64,000 nucleotides of DNA from Acidicapsa dinghuensis (GTDB lineage: Bacteria; Acidobacteriota; Terriglobia; Terriglobales; Acidobacteriaceae). The translations under genes and the position numbers were made by a program. Each line of letters starts with the position of its first letter. The first letter of the stretch is position 1. The notes under the pieces are model-generated. The model saw only the letters and a list, made by a program, of their open reading frames with translations. It ran no database searches and was not told where the DNA came from. The stretch is from contig NZ_JAGSYH010000001.1 of NCBI RefSeq assembly GCF_025685685.1, forward strand, positions 124,001 through 188,000, given 5' to 3'. Positions 34,139 to 42,575 of this stretch are shown piece by piece.

Positions 34139-35440
34139 TCATCGACGAGAACTTGAACCAGAGAATTGCAGGATCTTTTGACAGGCGCTCGCTCGCGTCT
34201 TGAGCCGCGTGCAGAGCCTTCTAACCGTTACATGCGACAGGCCCTGTGCTTCGATTTGTTCTTGAATGGTTGTGACGAGATCTGGCAAAGCCTGAGCCAT
34301 TGTTCTGATTCGATCGATGAGTTTGAGCTCGTCCAAGCGCAACTCGACCGCGAGCTTCTGCCAATGCCGCAAGCCGATGTTTCGAAGTCGATACTCCCCG
34401 ACAATCTTCATAGCGAGCTTGACCTTGCTTACGTCCACGGCAGAATACGGGAGGATACTTGCCAGATCATAGAGAGGCGCTAAGCGCACGGTCCCATTCT
34501 GGCCAAGCAGTAGAGAATAGTTCTTGGCATGAGCATCTGTGCCCGCGATGAGCCAATTGAAGGCAATGGCGTCGAGAAAAGATTGAACGTCCTCATCCGG
34601 GCTGCTGGACTGCTCCCTGAGAAGTTCCACTATCCTTCGCACTCCCGGACCGCCGTCGCTTTCATATTTACGCGTAGGGTGAAGTCCAAGGGCCTGGCAC
34701 ATATCTTCTTGGTGGATGCGCACCCATCTGTTTCCAGCGCGCGCGCGATCATACCGCTCGACGACAATAGCGATCTCATCCTGAAAGCGCAGGACGTTGG
34801 AGTTCGGAACAATGAGGCCGACCGATCGTGCCAGTTGCAGGGAGAAATGTTCATTTTCTGCGTGGCCGTCCCACTCTCCGGTCGGTGGCTTCAGGATGTG
34901 AGTGGTCGGAATACGGCCCGATGGCACTCCCCACCGCCTGCGCTCAAATAAAAGGGCCGTCTTCGGCTGTGCGCCGGCAAGGCTGAACTGTCCTGTATCG
35001 CTTGCGGCTCGCCATGCAGAATGGTCGGCGCGTAAGGTGCGCAGGCGCTCCGCCACATTCTCTTCTGTGAGCCATTGAATTTCTCTTGCGTTCGGCTCCG
35101 CGATTAACGTATCAAGCCGTTCAGGGCTGACAAATTGAACGGCTCCGGCGCAATCCTCGCCTACATGGGTGATCAGTCGGAAGACATTCTTTGGCGACAC
35201 CTGGAAGCGTTTGCCCCAGCTCTGGAGAACTCGGTCGTTATCGGGCAGCAATCCCCAAAGAAACGCCTCTATCCGGGCATGGCCGTGCGTCGCCGAGCCG
35301 AGCGGCATGGAGAGCGAGAGCGGATACGCATTGGGGTCGTCCCTCCACGTTTCGCTGTAAGTAAATGAAAGTCGGGAGTCCTTGTAGTGGACTGTCCCGA
35401 CCTCCCGGCCGTCCAGCAGCGCAAAAAGTTGGTTCGTCAT
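34139..35440 (-). CDS. hipA: HipA-family Ser/Thr kinase toxin
   Basis: A 433-aa HipA-type kinase. The N-terminal Couple_hipA domain (about 1-110) is followed by the kinase: ILKPP strand with the conserved lysine, ENEHFSLQLA, catalytic loop WLIAGTDAHAKNYS (about residue 300) and the PLYDLAS metal-binding motif. HipA toxins phosphorylate translation factors such as GltX and cause growth arrest and persistence, while HipB neutralises and represses. The ATG overlaps the hipB stop by 4 bp. The pair sits between the relaxase gene and a second relaxase relic, so it was probably delivered by a mobile element and stabilises it. Confidence 0.9.
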   Translation of the reverse strand: MTNQLFALLDGREVGTVHYKDSRLSFTYSETWRDDPNAYPLSLSMPLGSATHGHARIEAFLWGLLPDNDRVLQSWGKRFQVSPKNVFRLITHVGEDCAGAVQFVSPERLDTLIAEPNAREIQWLTEENVAERLRTLRADHSAWRAASDTGQFSLAGAQPKTALLFERRRWGVPSGRIPTTHILKPPTGEWDGHAENEHFSLQLARSVGLIVPNSNVLRFQDEIAIVVERYDRARAGNRWVRIHQEDMCQALGLHPTRKYESDGGPGVRRIVELLREQSSSPDEDVQSFLDAIAFNWLIAGTDAHAKNYSLLLGQNGTVRLAPLYDLASILPYSAVDVSKVKLAMKIVGEYRLRNIGLRHWQKLAVELRLDELKLIDRIRTMAQALPDLVTTIQEQIEAQGLSHVTVRRLCTRLKTRASACQKILQFSGSSSRR

Positions 35441-35727
35441 GGGCGCTTCTTAAGGGCGTTGAGAATATTGTTGATATCCACGTTCCCGGATTCGCTGGCG
35501 GCAGATGCCTTCTGAGTACGATCGATGGCAATGTCCAGAGAAACTCCCAATGTCTTGAGGGTTCGGAGAACAAGACCGATCTCGGCACGTGGCTTCCCTT
35601 GTTCCACTTCCACAATCCACTTGCGACTTGTTCCGGCCTTTTCCGCTAGGTCGCTCTGGTCCATCCCCAGCTTGACTCGGCGTTCCTTGATGAAAGCGCC
35701 CAGATCTGCGGCTGTCCGTATTTTCAT
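35437..35727 (-). CDS. hipB: HipB antitoxin, XRE-family repressor
   Basis: A 96-aa protein from ATG 35727, which has AGGAG at the right spacing; an upstream ATG (35751) lacks one. The HTH is IKERRVKLGMDQSDLAEKAGTSRKWIVEVEQG, typical XRE. The C-terminal tail (SGNVDINNILNALKK) is the flexible, protease-sensitive part of such antitoxins. It represses its own operon together with HipA; matching operator repeats are seen upstream at 35760-35827. Confidence 0.88.
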   Translation of the reverse strand: MKIRTAADLGAFIKERRVKLGMDQSDLAEKAGTSRKWIVEVEQGKPRAEIGLVLRTLKTLGVSLDIAIDRTQKASAASESGNVDINNILNALKKRP

Positions 35728-35759
35728 AAGCTGGAGTCTCCTGCAATGCACTACTAGAG

Positions 35760-35827
35760 TAACCGAATGGTGACATTTGGTAAAGGGAGCGAACGGTTAC
35801 TTATTGAGAAGTAACCGCTCGGTGACA
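35760..35827. promoter_or_regulatory. Putative hipBA operators
   Basis: Two direct repeats TAACCG-N3-GGTGACA at 35760-35775 and 35812-35827, spaced 52 bp (about five helical turns). Between them lies a perfect palindrome with 9-bp arms, CGGTTACTT (35794-35802) and AAGTAACCG (35809-35817), so the right arm overlaps the second repeat. Position just upstream of hipB fits cooperative autorepression. Confidence 0.65.
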
Positions 35828-35846
35828 AGCGGCCCATGTTTCAAGG

Positions 35847-36047
35847 GTCTACGTCGTCCTCTTACGAGGGGCCTTCGATGCGCAGGTCATCGCCAACGAT
35901 CGCGGAAGGACAGCCGAGGAATTGAGACGAGATGTCTCCCTCGATAGTGCGCACAAAGCGGAAAGAGCGATTCCACCGGTCCAGCAAGATGTGCGCTATT
36001 GTATTAGCATCGCCCCGGCTTGCTCCGTGCACAGGAGTTGCAAATGA
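35847..36047 (+). pseudogene. 3' remnant of a second, divergent MobF relaxase
   Basis: In frame from 35847 to the stop at 36045-36047 the sequence reads VYVVLLRGAFDAQVIANDR, then TAEELRRDVSLDSAHKAERAIPPVQQD. This aligns with the C-terminus of the intact relaxase (AYVAVSRGASDAQIFTNDR, then AEALSRDVSHESAYKPEKTISPMQQE). It is diverged, so it derives from a different relaxase gene rather than a recent duplication. The upstream part is missing and hipBA lies between the two copies. Confidence 0.78.
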
Positions 36048-37714
36048 ATGTTTGGCAGCATTGCGCGTTATTGCTGGCGACTAAGAATCGAGAGAGCCTC
36101 AGATCCTTGTATGACAACCCTCGGAGTGCCGGGGAGGAAATGGGGGCGTTTTATGATTTTGAGATTTCCAAAATCTACGACGAAGAGGCGCGACGCCTTC
36201 CTTTTCTATCGTGGATCTATCGGTTCGCGTCGGAGCGTCGAATAGACTCTGCAATCATCAGTTCCCGGACTATTCCTGGGCCGTACGGAGCTAGGGCACT
36301 TAAACAATTGGCAGAGGGCGAATTCTCTGACGGAATCGAGAACTTAAGGATTGAGACCGAGCGTTTGACCCGTTGGATCGCTGTTTCAGAGGTGGTCGAC
36401 CCATCCGACCGAATTCGACTGTGCAACTATCTCAATCTTGGGGGCGCCGCTCTTAGTGAGCTGGGACAATTTAAAGAAGCCAGGAATTGGCTAACCCAAG
36501 CGCTTGAAGCTTTTGACCAAATGCCCTCTGAAATTCGCGTCGATCTGGCGAATCTCAAGGAAAGCGCCGTCCTCAGAATGGTGCTATGCCTCCAACTCGA
36601 ACGGAAATACGAGGAGGCGGTGAGCGTCATCGAAATGTGGTTGGACAATTTCACCTTCACGGCTTTTCCAACCGAGGGGAGGAAAACACTCATGGCTGCG
36701 AAGGCAGTTCTCGAGGATTTCGCCCCTCTGGTCTCTGGCTTTTCAGATGGAGAAAGCACCCTGGAGATATTAGGCGACTACATGGAAAAAATTCAGGAAC
36801 TCGATTCTTTCGAGGCGGCCAGAAGGCTCCGGCACGAGATCATCCTGAGGTTCAGGAGGGAAGGCGCCGATATCCGCATCAAGCAGATGGGAGACGCCGC
36901 AATTAGCGATATCAAGAGGCAAGAAGAGCTGTTTGCGAGCCTCTCTAAACAGGAAGACCACCCGTTAGGGAAACCGGAGTTGTTGTCCGAAGACGAAATC
37001 GACGAAATATCTAATCCGCATTTAAGAGAGATGGCCGTTGCTCAGAACAAGCAGGCGGAAGAATCCTTTGCCATGATGGAGCGGCTGCAGAAGTCATCTG
37101 CCGAATTGAGCGCAACGTGCAAATCCTTCCGCGACGCTGTAGACAGTTTTTCCATATTTCAAATACAAGCGATAAAAGAGCGGGTTTATAAGGTGCCATT
37201 CGTCTCTCAGGTCTCGTGGTTGCGTCTAGAGCTTTGGCGGGTGCTGGTTCAGCTACTGGTGCTCAGTTATATGGTGGACAAGGTACTTGAAGATCTCATT
37301 CACCGAGGCGGAGAGCATTTGTGGAGAATCCTAAGAATGGAGGACAGAAAAGGCTTGCTCGCGGCAACGATCTTGGTAGTGATGCTATTGATTGGGAAAC
37401 TGATTGAGAAGCGCATTGATAAGGCAGAAATGAAGCACTATCGGGCGAACCTCATCCGCCTCGTGAGAGAGCGCTCTGAAACGGTATGGACTTCTTATAA
37501 CGGACTTGTGAACATCGCCCGAAACGCACGTGAGGGGCTTGAGCAGGTTCAACTCAGCTTTCGAGAATGGGAACGAGAAGACGCGGAATTTCAGAGAGAG
37601 GACGAGGAACGGCAGACCCGTCTGGAGGCGCTGAAGCAAAGTTTAGATGAATCAAAGCTGAGATGGCGAGATTTAGAAGCTAAGCGGAGCATCAGATCTC
37701 AGCCGTCGGTCTGA
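36044..37714 (+). CDS. TPR / transmembrane / coiled-coil protein of unknown function
   Basis: A 556-aa protein; ATG 36044 has AGGAG seven bases upstream. Residues about 110-230 carry TPR-like helices (NYLNLGGAALSELGQFKEARNWL). Two hydrophobic segments lie near residues 400-420 (LVQLLVLSYMVDKVL) and 440-455 (LLAATILVVMLLIGKLI). The C-terminal 100 residues form a highly charged coiled coil. It is likely an inner-membrane protein with both termini cytoplasmic. It is the last gene before the tRNA-Leu remnant and matches no family I recognise. Cargo of the mobile element is the simplest reading. Confidence 0.65.
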   Translation: MNVWQHCALLLATKNRESLRSLYDNPRSAGEEMGAFYDFEISKIYDEEARRLPFLSWIYRFASERRIDSAIISSRTIPGPYGARALKQLAEGEFSDGIENLRIETERLTRWIAVSEVVDPSDRIRLCNYLNLGGAALSELGQFKEARNWLTQALEAFDQMPSEIRVDLANLKESAVLRMVLCLQLERKYEEAVSVIEMWLDNFTFTAFPTEGRKTLMAAKAVLEDFAPLVSGFSDGESTLEILGDYMEKIQELDSFEAARRLRHEIILRFRREGADIRIKQMGDAAISDIKRQEELFASLSKQEDHPLGKPELLSEDEIDEISNPHLREMAVAQNKQAEESFAMMERLQKSSAELSATCKSFRDAVDSFSIFQIQAIKERVYKVPFVSQVSWLRLELWRVLVQLLVLSYMVDKVLEDLIHRGGEHLWRILRMEDRKGLLAATILVVMLLIGKLIEKRIDKAEMKHYRANLIRLVRERSETVWTSYNGLVNIARNAREGLEQVQLSFREWEREDAEFQREDEERQTRLEALKQSLDESKLRWRDLEAKRSIRSQPSV

Positions 37715-37896
37715 AGCCATATCGTACAACTCGCGTGTGAGAACACCCCCGACGGTGCGCAGGTTTTGAAGTTAGGATTTGCATGCAGGTCAGTCTTGGA
37801 CCGAAGGCGAAGCGTTCTAAAATTCTGAAGAACGTCGAAACTTGCACATATTGCTACACACACGTATCGCTTGTCTATGTAATTTGTTTATTATAA
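37715..37896. other. AT-rich junction at the edge of the mobilisation block
   Basis: No gene is visible. The sequence becomes AT-rich toward 37897, where the tRNA-Leu fragment begins; the normal 5' acceptor strand is replaced here by TTATTATAA. Confidence 0.4.
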
Positions 37897-37978
37897 TGGC
37901 GGAATCGGCAGACGCAGCGGACTTAAAATTCGTCGCTCGTGACAGAGCGTGGGGGTTCGAGTCCCCCTCCGGGCACCA
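37897..37978 (+). pseudogene. tRNA-Leu(UAA) fragment lacking the 5' acceptor strand; probable att site
   Basis: D-arm TGGCGGAATCGGCAGACGC, anticodon arm GCGGA-CTTAAAA-TTCGT (UAA), long variable arm, T-arm GGGGGTTCGAGTCCCCC and TCCGGGC-A-CCA are all present. The sequence before 37897 cannot pair with TCCGGGC, so no acceptor stem forms. Fragments ending exactly at CCA are the usual product of integration into the 3' half of a tRNA gene. Its acceptor differs from that of the intact gene at 108-455, so another tRNA-Leu gene was the target. Confidence 0.8.
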
Positions 37979-38044
37979 CCGCAAATCCCTTTAAACTTGA
38001 GACAAGCTGGCATCGACTTCTGGCTGCAAGACACATTTGGCGAT

Positions 38045-38059
38045 AGACGCAGCGGACTT
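38045..38059 (+). repeat. Short repeat of the tRNA-Leu core
   Basis: AGACGCAGCGGACTT, identical to 37910-37924 within the tRNA-Leu fragment, 135 bp downstream. The preceding TTGGCGAT also resembles the D-arm. Possibly a second, more eroded att remnant. Confidence 0.55.
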
Positions 38060-38219
38060 CATGCCTCATATGGTCAACGAGTGCACGCCGTATCAAGCTG
38101 ATAATATTGCGCTTAATTAAAGATGCAAGAGCACGTACGGGTTGCGCCTTTGCTACACATTTTCAAGTCTGTTGACTGTTGCAATAACAGCATCCACTGC
38201 GAATGCCCGAAGACAATGA

Positions 38220-39092
38220 GAGACGAGCCCTACCACCGAGGAAGACATTGGGGCAGCAGCGAGACGGATTCCGTTTCGGACCGCGGCAGGCACAAGTCAC
38301 CGTAGGCGAGGGGCTGGATTCATTACCACGAACTATGACCAGCTGATCGAAGCGGCGCTTACAAGCTTTAAAAAACAGTTCGCGGCATCTTACTCCGCTG
38401 GTGAACCTGCGATAGGCTCGCTGCTCGGTAATCAAACCCAGGGGCCATTCCTCGTAAAACTGCACGGATCTTCAAACGGCGGCGCCATCGTACTGTCGAC
38501 TGAGGAATATGATCGCGCGTACCTCATGAACCCTCAGATCACGGCCTTCCTCTCGGCCGTCATGCTGAAATATCACGTTGTGTTCATAGGGTGTTCGCTT
38601 GAAGACGAGATTTTAAGAATAAGGCGCAAGCTATTTGAAGACTTCGGTCATCAACTCCCTATTGCGTACGCCCTGTTGCCGAAGAATGATGAGAATCTTG
38701 CCCGAAGAACATGGTTGAAAAAATGGGTCGGAATAGAAAGCATCCTATACAACACATTTGGCAATCATCGAGCAGTGGATCGATTTCTTCGGCTCTCCGG
38801 AAGGACAGAGCCGAATATTGATCTGGGAGGTGTGGATTCAATTGCCGCGGTCAGCCGTCTTAGCGTGGACGAGCGTATGAAACGGATCGGCCAGATAAAC
38901 CGGGACCTGATCCAGGTAGTTCGAAAAAGCGGTGGGCACGACATTTCCCATTTAGATTTAGTGGACTTCAAAGGAAGCGGTAGCGGAGGGGGCCCCCTCG
39001 AATCCATGACCTCGGATGAAAGGGTGTACCGGATGCTCTATCTGGTATCGATAGGATTGATTCGAGAAACACAAGATAGCAGCGGCAGATGA
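38220..39092 (+). pseudogene. SIR2-like domain protein, 5'-truncated
   Basis: The frame is open from 38220 to the stop at 39092 but has no ATG, GTG or TTG before 38526. From 38316 it encodes FITTNYDQLIEAAL, then VKLHGSSNGG, STEEYDRAY and VVFIGCSLEDEIL, the second half of an SIR2-like NADase domain used in many anti-phage proteins. The GAG-x-S nucleotide-binding start is missing. The C-terminal 120 residues are unassigned. It begins just right of the tRNA-Leu fragment, so truncation probably happened when an island inserted or was lost. Confidence 0.7.
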
Positions 39093-39421
39093 AGCTATCG
39101 TCTCAGCCGGTCGTTGGCTTCGAAGTGAATACTAGTTCGTCGATGTTAGTCTGCAGAGCCAAAGCTTCTATCGCGAAAGCTCTGGCTCTCTAATGACAAG
39201 CCCGTAATGCTCCTTCGTCGATTGTCCCAATGTCGGCTTGTGCCTCACTCGTACCTTTCGATACCAACGAATGCCGGAAGGTCAATTCGGATGCGTGAGT
39301 AGGAACGAAAGCCGATGCTTGCAGTCTACTTGTTATCTAGATGTGGATTTGAGATCGAGCGACCCACATTCGTAATGATTCGGCTTCGAGCAGACTTTAG
39401 GCGAAGACGCTAGACGGCGCC
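39093..39421. other. Intergenic sequence left of the insertion sequence
   Basis: No gene recognised. A near-perfect inverted repeat (GAGCCAAAGCTT around 39156 with AAAGCTCTGGCTC to about 39190) may be a terminator for the SIR2 fragment. The last four bases (CGCC, 39418-39421) are the target duplication of the insertion sequence. Confidence 0.45.
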
Positions 39422-39483
39422 TGACCTACCCCCTCGATCCGCACAGAACCGACTAGGATTTCTGGAAGCGGGAGGGGAACGAG

Positions 39484-39759
39484 ATGGACAAGGGCAGGCA
39501 TACGGAGGCGCAGATCATCGCTGCACTGAAGCAAGTTGAAGCAGGCCGCACGGTGGATGATGTAGCCCGCCAGTGTGGAGTCAGCGGAGCCACGATCTAC
39601 GCATGGAAGGCCAAGTACGGTGGCCTGGAAGTGAGCGAGGCCCAGCGGCTCCGATCGCTGGAAGACGAGAACTCGCGTCTGAAGCGTCTGGTTGCGGACC
39701 TGAGCTTGGACAAGGAGATGCTGAAGGCGGTGATTTCAAAAAACGGCCTCAGCTCGTAG
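39484..39759 (+). CDS. IS3-family OrfA, HTH protein
   Basis: A 91-aa product with an HTH_Tnp_1 type domain (EAQIIAALKQVEAGRTVDDVA, then CGVSGATIYAWKAKYGG) and a leucine-zipper-like C-terminus (LEDENSRLKRLVADLSLDKEML). It binds the element ends and, by -1 slippage at A_AAA_AAC (39738-39744), is extended into the OrfAB transposase. It starts at ATG 39484, 62 bp inside the element. Confidence 0.92.
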   Translation: MDKGRHTEAQIIAALKQVEAGRTVDDVARQCGVSGATIYAWKAKYGGLEVSEAQRLRSLEDENSRLKRLVADLSLDKEMLKAVISKNGLSS

Positions 39760-40646
39760 ACCGGAGGACGGCCGCTCACTGGCTCTGCATGAACTATGGA
39801 GTCAGCCAGCGCCGGGTGTGCGGGCTGCTGTCGATAGCAGTGTCGAGTTATCGGTATCAGTCGCGGCGATCGGATAAATCGCTGCGGGAAAAGCTGGTTC
39901 GGCTGGGCAGAGAGAAGCCGCGCTATGGCTATCGGAGATTGCAGGTGCTGGTGAAACGGGAGGGCGAGCGAGTGAACCATAAACGGTTGTGGCGGGTGTA
40001 TCGCGAGGCAGGGTTGTGCCTGAAGCGGAAGAAGCGCCGGCACTGCGTACGCGTTGGATCGCCGCGCCCCATGCTGACTGGAGCCAGCCAGGAGTGGGCG
40101 CTCGATTTCGCTCACGATGTGTTGGCTGCGGGTCGCAACATCCGCGTACTCAGTGTGGTTGACGCCTTCACACGGGAGTGTCTCGCACTGGAGGTGGACA
40201 CGGGCTTTGCCAGCAGTCGAGTGACGCGGGTTCTGGAGCAGATCATTGCTCGTCGCGGATGTCCGCAAGCAATTCGCTGTGACAATGGCCCGGAGCTAAC
40301 GAGCCGCCATTTCCTGGCCTGGGCGTTGGAATGGAAGATCGAACTGCGGCATATCCAACCAGGTAAGCCCACCCAGAACGCACACGTCGAGAGTTTCCAT
40401 GGCCGCCTGCGCGAAGAGTGCCTGCGGATCAGCTGGTTCACGAATCAGTTCGACGCACGACGGAAGGTCACTGATTGGAAAGTGGAGTACAACGAACAAC
40501 GGCCCCACAGCAGCCTCGGCTACAGAACGCCCGCTGAGTTTGCACGCGTGGCACTAACCCCGAGCTATGGAAAAGACGTGGGCTCCGCCCACTTTGAAAA
40601 CACTCACGGTGTTTTCAACTTTCCCACAGCTCCGGCTACGGGCTAA
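39573..40646 (+). CDS. IS3-family OrfB transposase, DDE integrase
   Basis: The open frame spans 39573-40646, but the real translation enters from orfA near 39738 by -1 frameshifting on A_AAA_AAC. The HTH_21 segment (RYGYRRLQVLVKREG) is followed by the rve catalytic core: D in LSVVDAFTREC, D in IRCDNGPEL and E in AHVESFHGRLREE, with the IS3 K/R spacing. Together OrfAB gives the active transposase that makes circular intermediates by copy-paste. Confidence 0.92.
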   Translation: MWSQRSHDLRMEGQVRWPGSERGPAAPIAGRRELASEASGCGPELGQGDAEGGDFKKRPQLVDRRTAAHWLCMNYGVSQRRVCGLLSIAVSSYRYQSRRSDKSLREKLVRLGREKPRYGYRRLQVLVKREGERVNHKRLWRVYREAGLCLKRKKRRHCVRVGSPRPMLTGASQEWALDFAHDVLAAGRNIRVLSVVDAFTRECLALEVDTGFASSRVTRVLEQIIARRGCPQAIRCDNGPELTSRHFLAWALEWKIELRHIQPGKPTQNAHVESFHGRLREECLRISWFTNQFDARRKVTDWKVEYNEQRPHSSLGYRTPAEFARVALTPSYGKDVGSAHFENTHGVFNFPTAPATG

Positions 40647-40866
40647 ATTTACTGAATCACCTGTACGGTACTTGGGGGCAGGTCACGCCTTCGATTACCG
40701 CAGCCTCGACATCTGCGTTCAAGTGAACTCTCTCTTCCCGCAATGTGTGTTCGAGAGCCTCATGGAGATCGGGGCCTTTTGACTTCTCACTCGAAGGCGT
40801 GCTTTAGCGTGCGCTCGGGTAGATTAGGTTTCTTTGTTAGTTTCAAAGCGTGTATAGACATATGTG

Positions 40867-42492
40867 TCATCGATTGAGTGTGAGGTTTTGAAGTGTTTTC
40901 TGGGCCACATCGGCGCTAATTCCCCAAAGAAACAAACCTAGGTAGTCGAAAAATCCCTCGGAGCCGAACGTCGCATTTTTGACGTAAGAGTTGTAGAGTC
41001 CAACAAATGCGAGAAGGACGAGCAGCAGGAGGAACATCAGCGGTCTGCCGTATCGAAACATCCATTCTCCGCCTTGGGGTGCGGCGCCCGAGAGCCACGA
41101 AAGAGCCTTTGAAATAGGTCCGGTTGCCGGTGTTGGTAACAAAGGAGGGGCGGTTGCGAAAGCTGCGCCTGCCGGCACGGCTGCGGCGACTGCACCCCCG
41201 GAAAGCAGGCTGTCCATTTTTTGAATTGCCGTCTCAGCCGCGACTGCATCTGGAATCAGGATGTCTGCTCGTGCGTCGCTCAAAAGCGAACTTAAGTTTG
41301 CTTTGAGGTCGGGATCCGTCAACGCGGAAATCTTCTGTGCAAGGTCGTCAAGCTTTTCGCAATCCGCCATGAGTCTCGCTATGAGGACGAGTTGGCTGGA
41401 AAGAGCTGATTCGTCCGGCGACGCGGACTCGATGTCTATCAGAATCTGACTGAGTCGGAGCTGCAGAAAACCCCTCGCCCGGACGTCGCGAACGGCGTTG
41501 ACATCGGCTGAGACCTTAGTAAAAGCTTGCATCAACCGCACCCTTGCCTGTGCCTGGGGTGAGTTCGATGACTGAATCAGTCGTCCGAGCGCAATGCCGA
41601 CAACAAGTACGACGAGAGCGAGAAGAGGCCCGTCGCGCACGTCAACAGCAAACGGCACGGAGATGGCGTCGAAAGCAGCGACTTCCTTGTGTCCTTCCTC
41701 ATCGAGATCGTCTACATTCTTTAGCTTCGCCAAGAATTGCCCCTGGTAATGATCCGCTTCGATGGAGTCGCGAGAGAATGCAAATCGAAAGACAGTCGGT
41801 TTTGACGCCGGGAGAAGCGGGACTGACTCTGAAAGCTGTTTTCCGTGCTCATCGAGCACTCCGATGTTGGAGAACGTCGCCGACTTGTCGCCACGAACTA
41901 TAAGTTGTTCCGGGATCCAGGCCACCGCCGCCGAACCCTGATTCTGAAATCCCCATTGCCGGTCGGGATTCCGCAGCGCTTCGGGCAGACGGTCCGCGAT
42001 CCAGCAGGTGAATGCGTTGCCGCAGCGAGTCAACTGGAACGAGAACGTAGCTGGTAAGGTTGTCACGTTCAGTTTTCCCAAGCGAAGTCGTATCTCCCCC
42101 AAGGAGATTGGATTCGATTTGTTCGCCGCAGTGGATGCCGCCAGGATGCCGCGAATGTCTCCTTGGGCGAGAGAAGTATCAATTTCGAGCCACACTGGCT
42201 GCCCATTGCCTTTGTCTAGTTTCAACGGCTGCGGTTGTACGACTCGGATGTTGGATGCTGGGATCGATGTTCCTGCCCCCGTAAGCTGGCTCGGGATGAG
42301 ATAGAGGGCTTGGACGTCCTCGTCGGCGCTCAGGCGAACGCACTTGACATAGGTTCGCCACTTCCCATCGGCAGCCTCAATGCGAGTCATCTCATCATCA
42401 CGGCATGGCGTGGCGACTATGTTTGCGCGGGCGATCAGAGCATTGACTACTGCAACTACAGCGAGAACTCGGAACAGCGAGGAGATATTCAT
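40867..42492 (-). CDS. Secreted/membrane protein of unknown function
   Basis: A 541-aa protein from ATG 42492, which gives a signal peptide (ISSLFRVLAVVAVVNALIARA); the ATG at 42534 is less likely. Residues about 25-290 look like an extracytoplasmic beta-rich region with a disulfide-like pair (RCGNAFTCWI). A transmembrane segment follows near residue 295 (LLALVVLVVGIALGRLI), then a helical cytoplasmic region, an Ala/Pro linker and a second membrane helix near residue 505 (FLLLLVLLAFVGLYNS). No family recognised. It is preceded on the same strand by the 539-aa secreted protein with an 83-bp gap, so the two may be cotranscribed. Confidence 0.65.
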   Translation of the reverse strand: MNISSLFRVLAVVAVVNALIARANIVATPCRDDEMTRIEAADGKWRTYVKCVRLSADEDVQALYLIPSQLTGAGTSIPASNIRVVQPQPLKLDKGNGQPVWLEIDTSLAQGDIRGILAASTAANKSNPISLGEIRLRLGKLNVTTLPATFSFQLTRCGNAFTCWIADRLPEALRNPDRQWGFQNQGSAAVAWIPEQLIVRGDKSATFSNIGVLDEHGKQLSESVPLLPASKPTVFRFAFSRDSIEADHYQGQFLAKLKNVDDLDEEGHKEVAAFDAISVPFAVDVRDGPLLALVVLVVGIALGRLIQSSNSPQAQARVRLMQAFTKVSADVNAVRDVRARGFLQLRLSQILIDIESASPDESALSSQLVLIARLMADCEKLDDLAQKISALTDPDLKANLSSLLSDARADILIPDAVAAETAIQKMDSLLSGGAVAAAVPAGAAFATAPPLLPTPATGPISKALSWLSGAAPQGGEWMFRYGRPLMFLLLLVLLAFVGLYNSYVKNATFGSEGFFDYLGLFLWGISADVAQKTLQNLTLNR

Positions 42493-42575
42493 GACGAACT
42501 CCAAATCCACTAACTCTTGAATGTATGGGTTCACTCCTTAAAATCTTTCACGGGAGACTACCGCTGGGTTGCGAC

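Larger units (their letters stand above)
39422..40685 (+). mobile_element. Complete IS3-family element (IS407-like group), 1264 bp
   Basis: Both ends match: TGACCTACCCCC at the left and TGACCTGCCCCC (reverse complement, ending at 40685) at the right. The element is flanked by a 4-bp direct repeat CGCC (39418-39421 and 40686-40689), typical of this group. Inside are orfA and orfB in the -1 relation. Intact ends, both frames and the duplication suggest a recent insertion. Confidence 0.9.
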
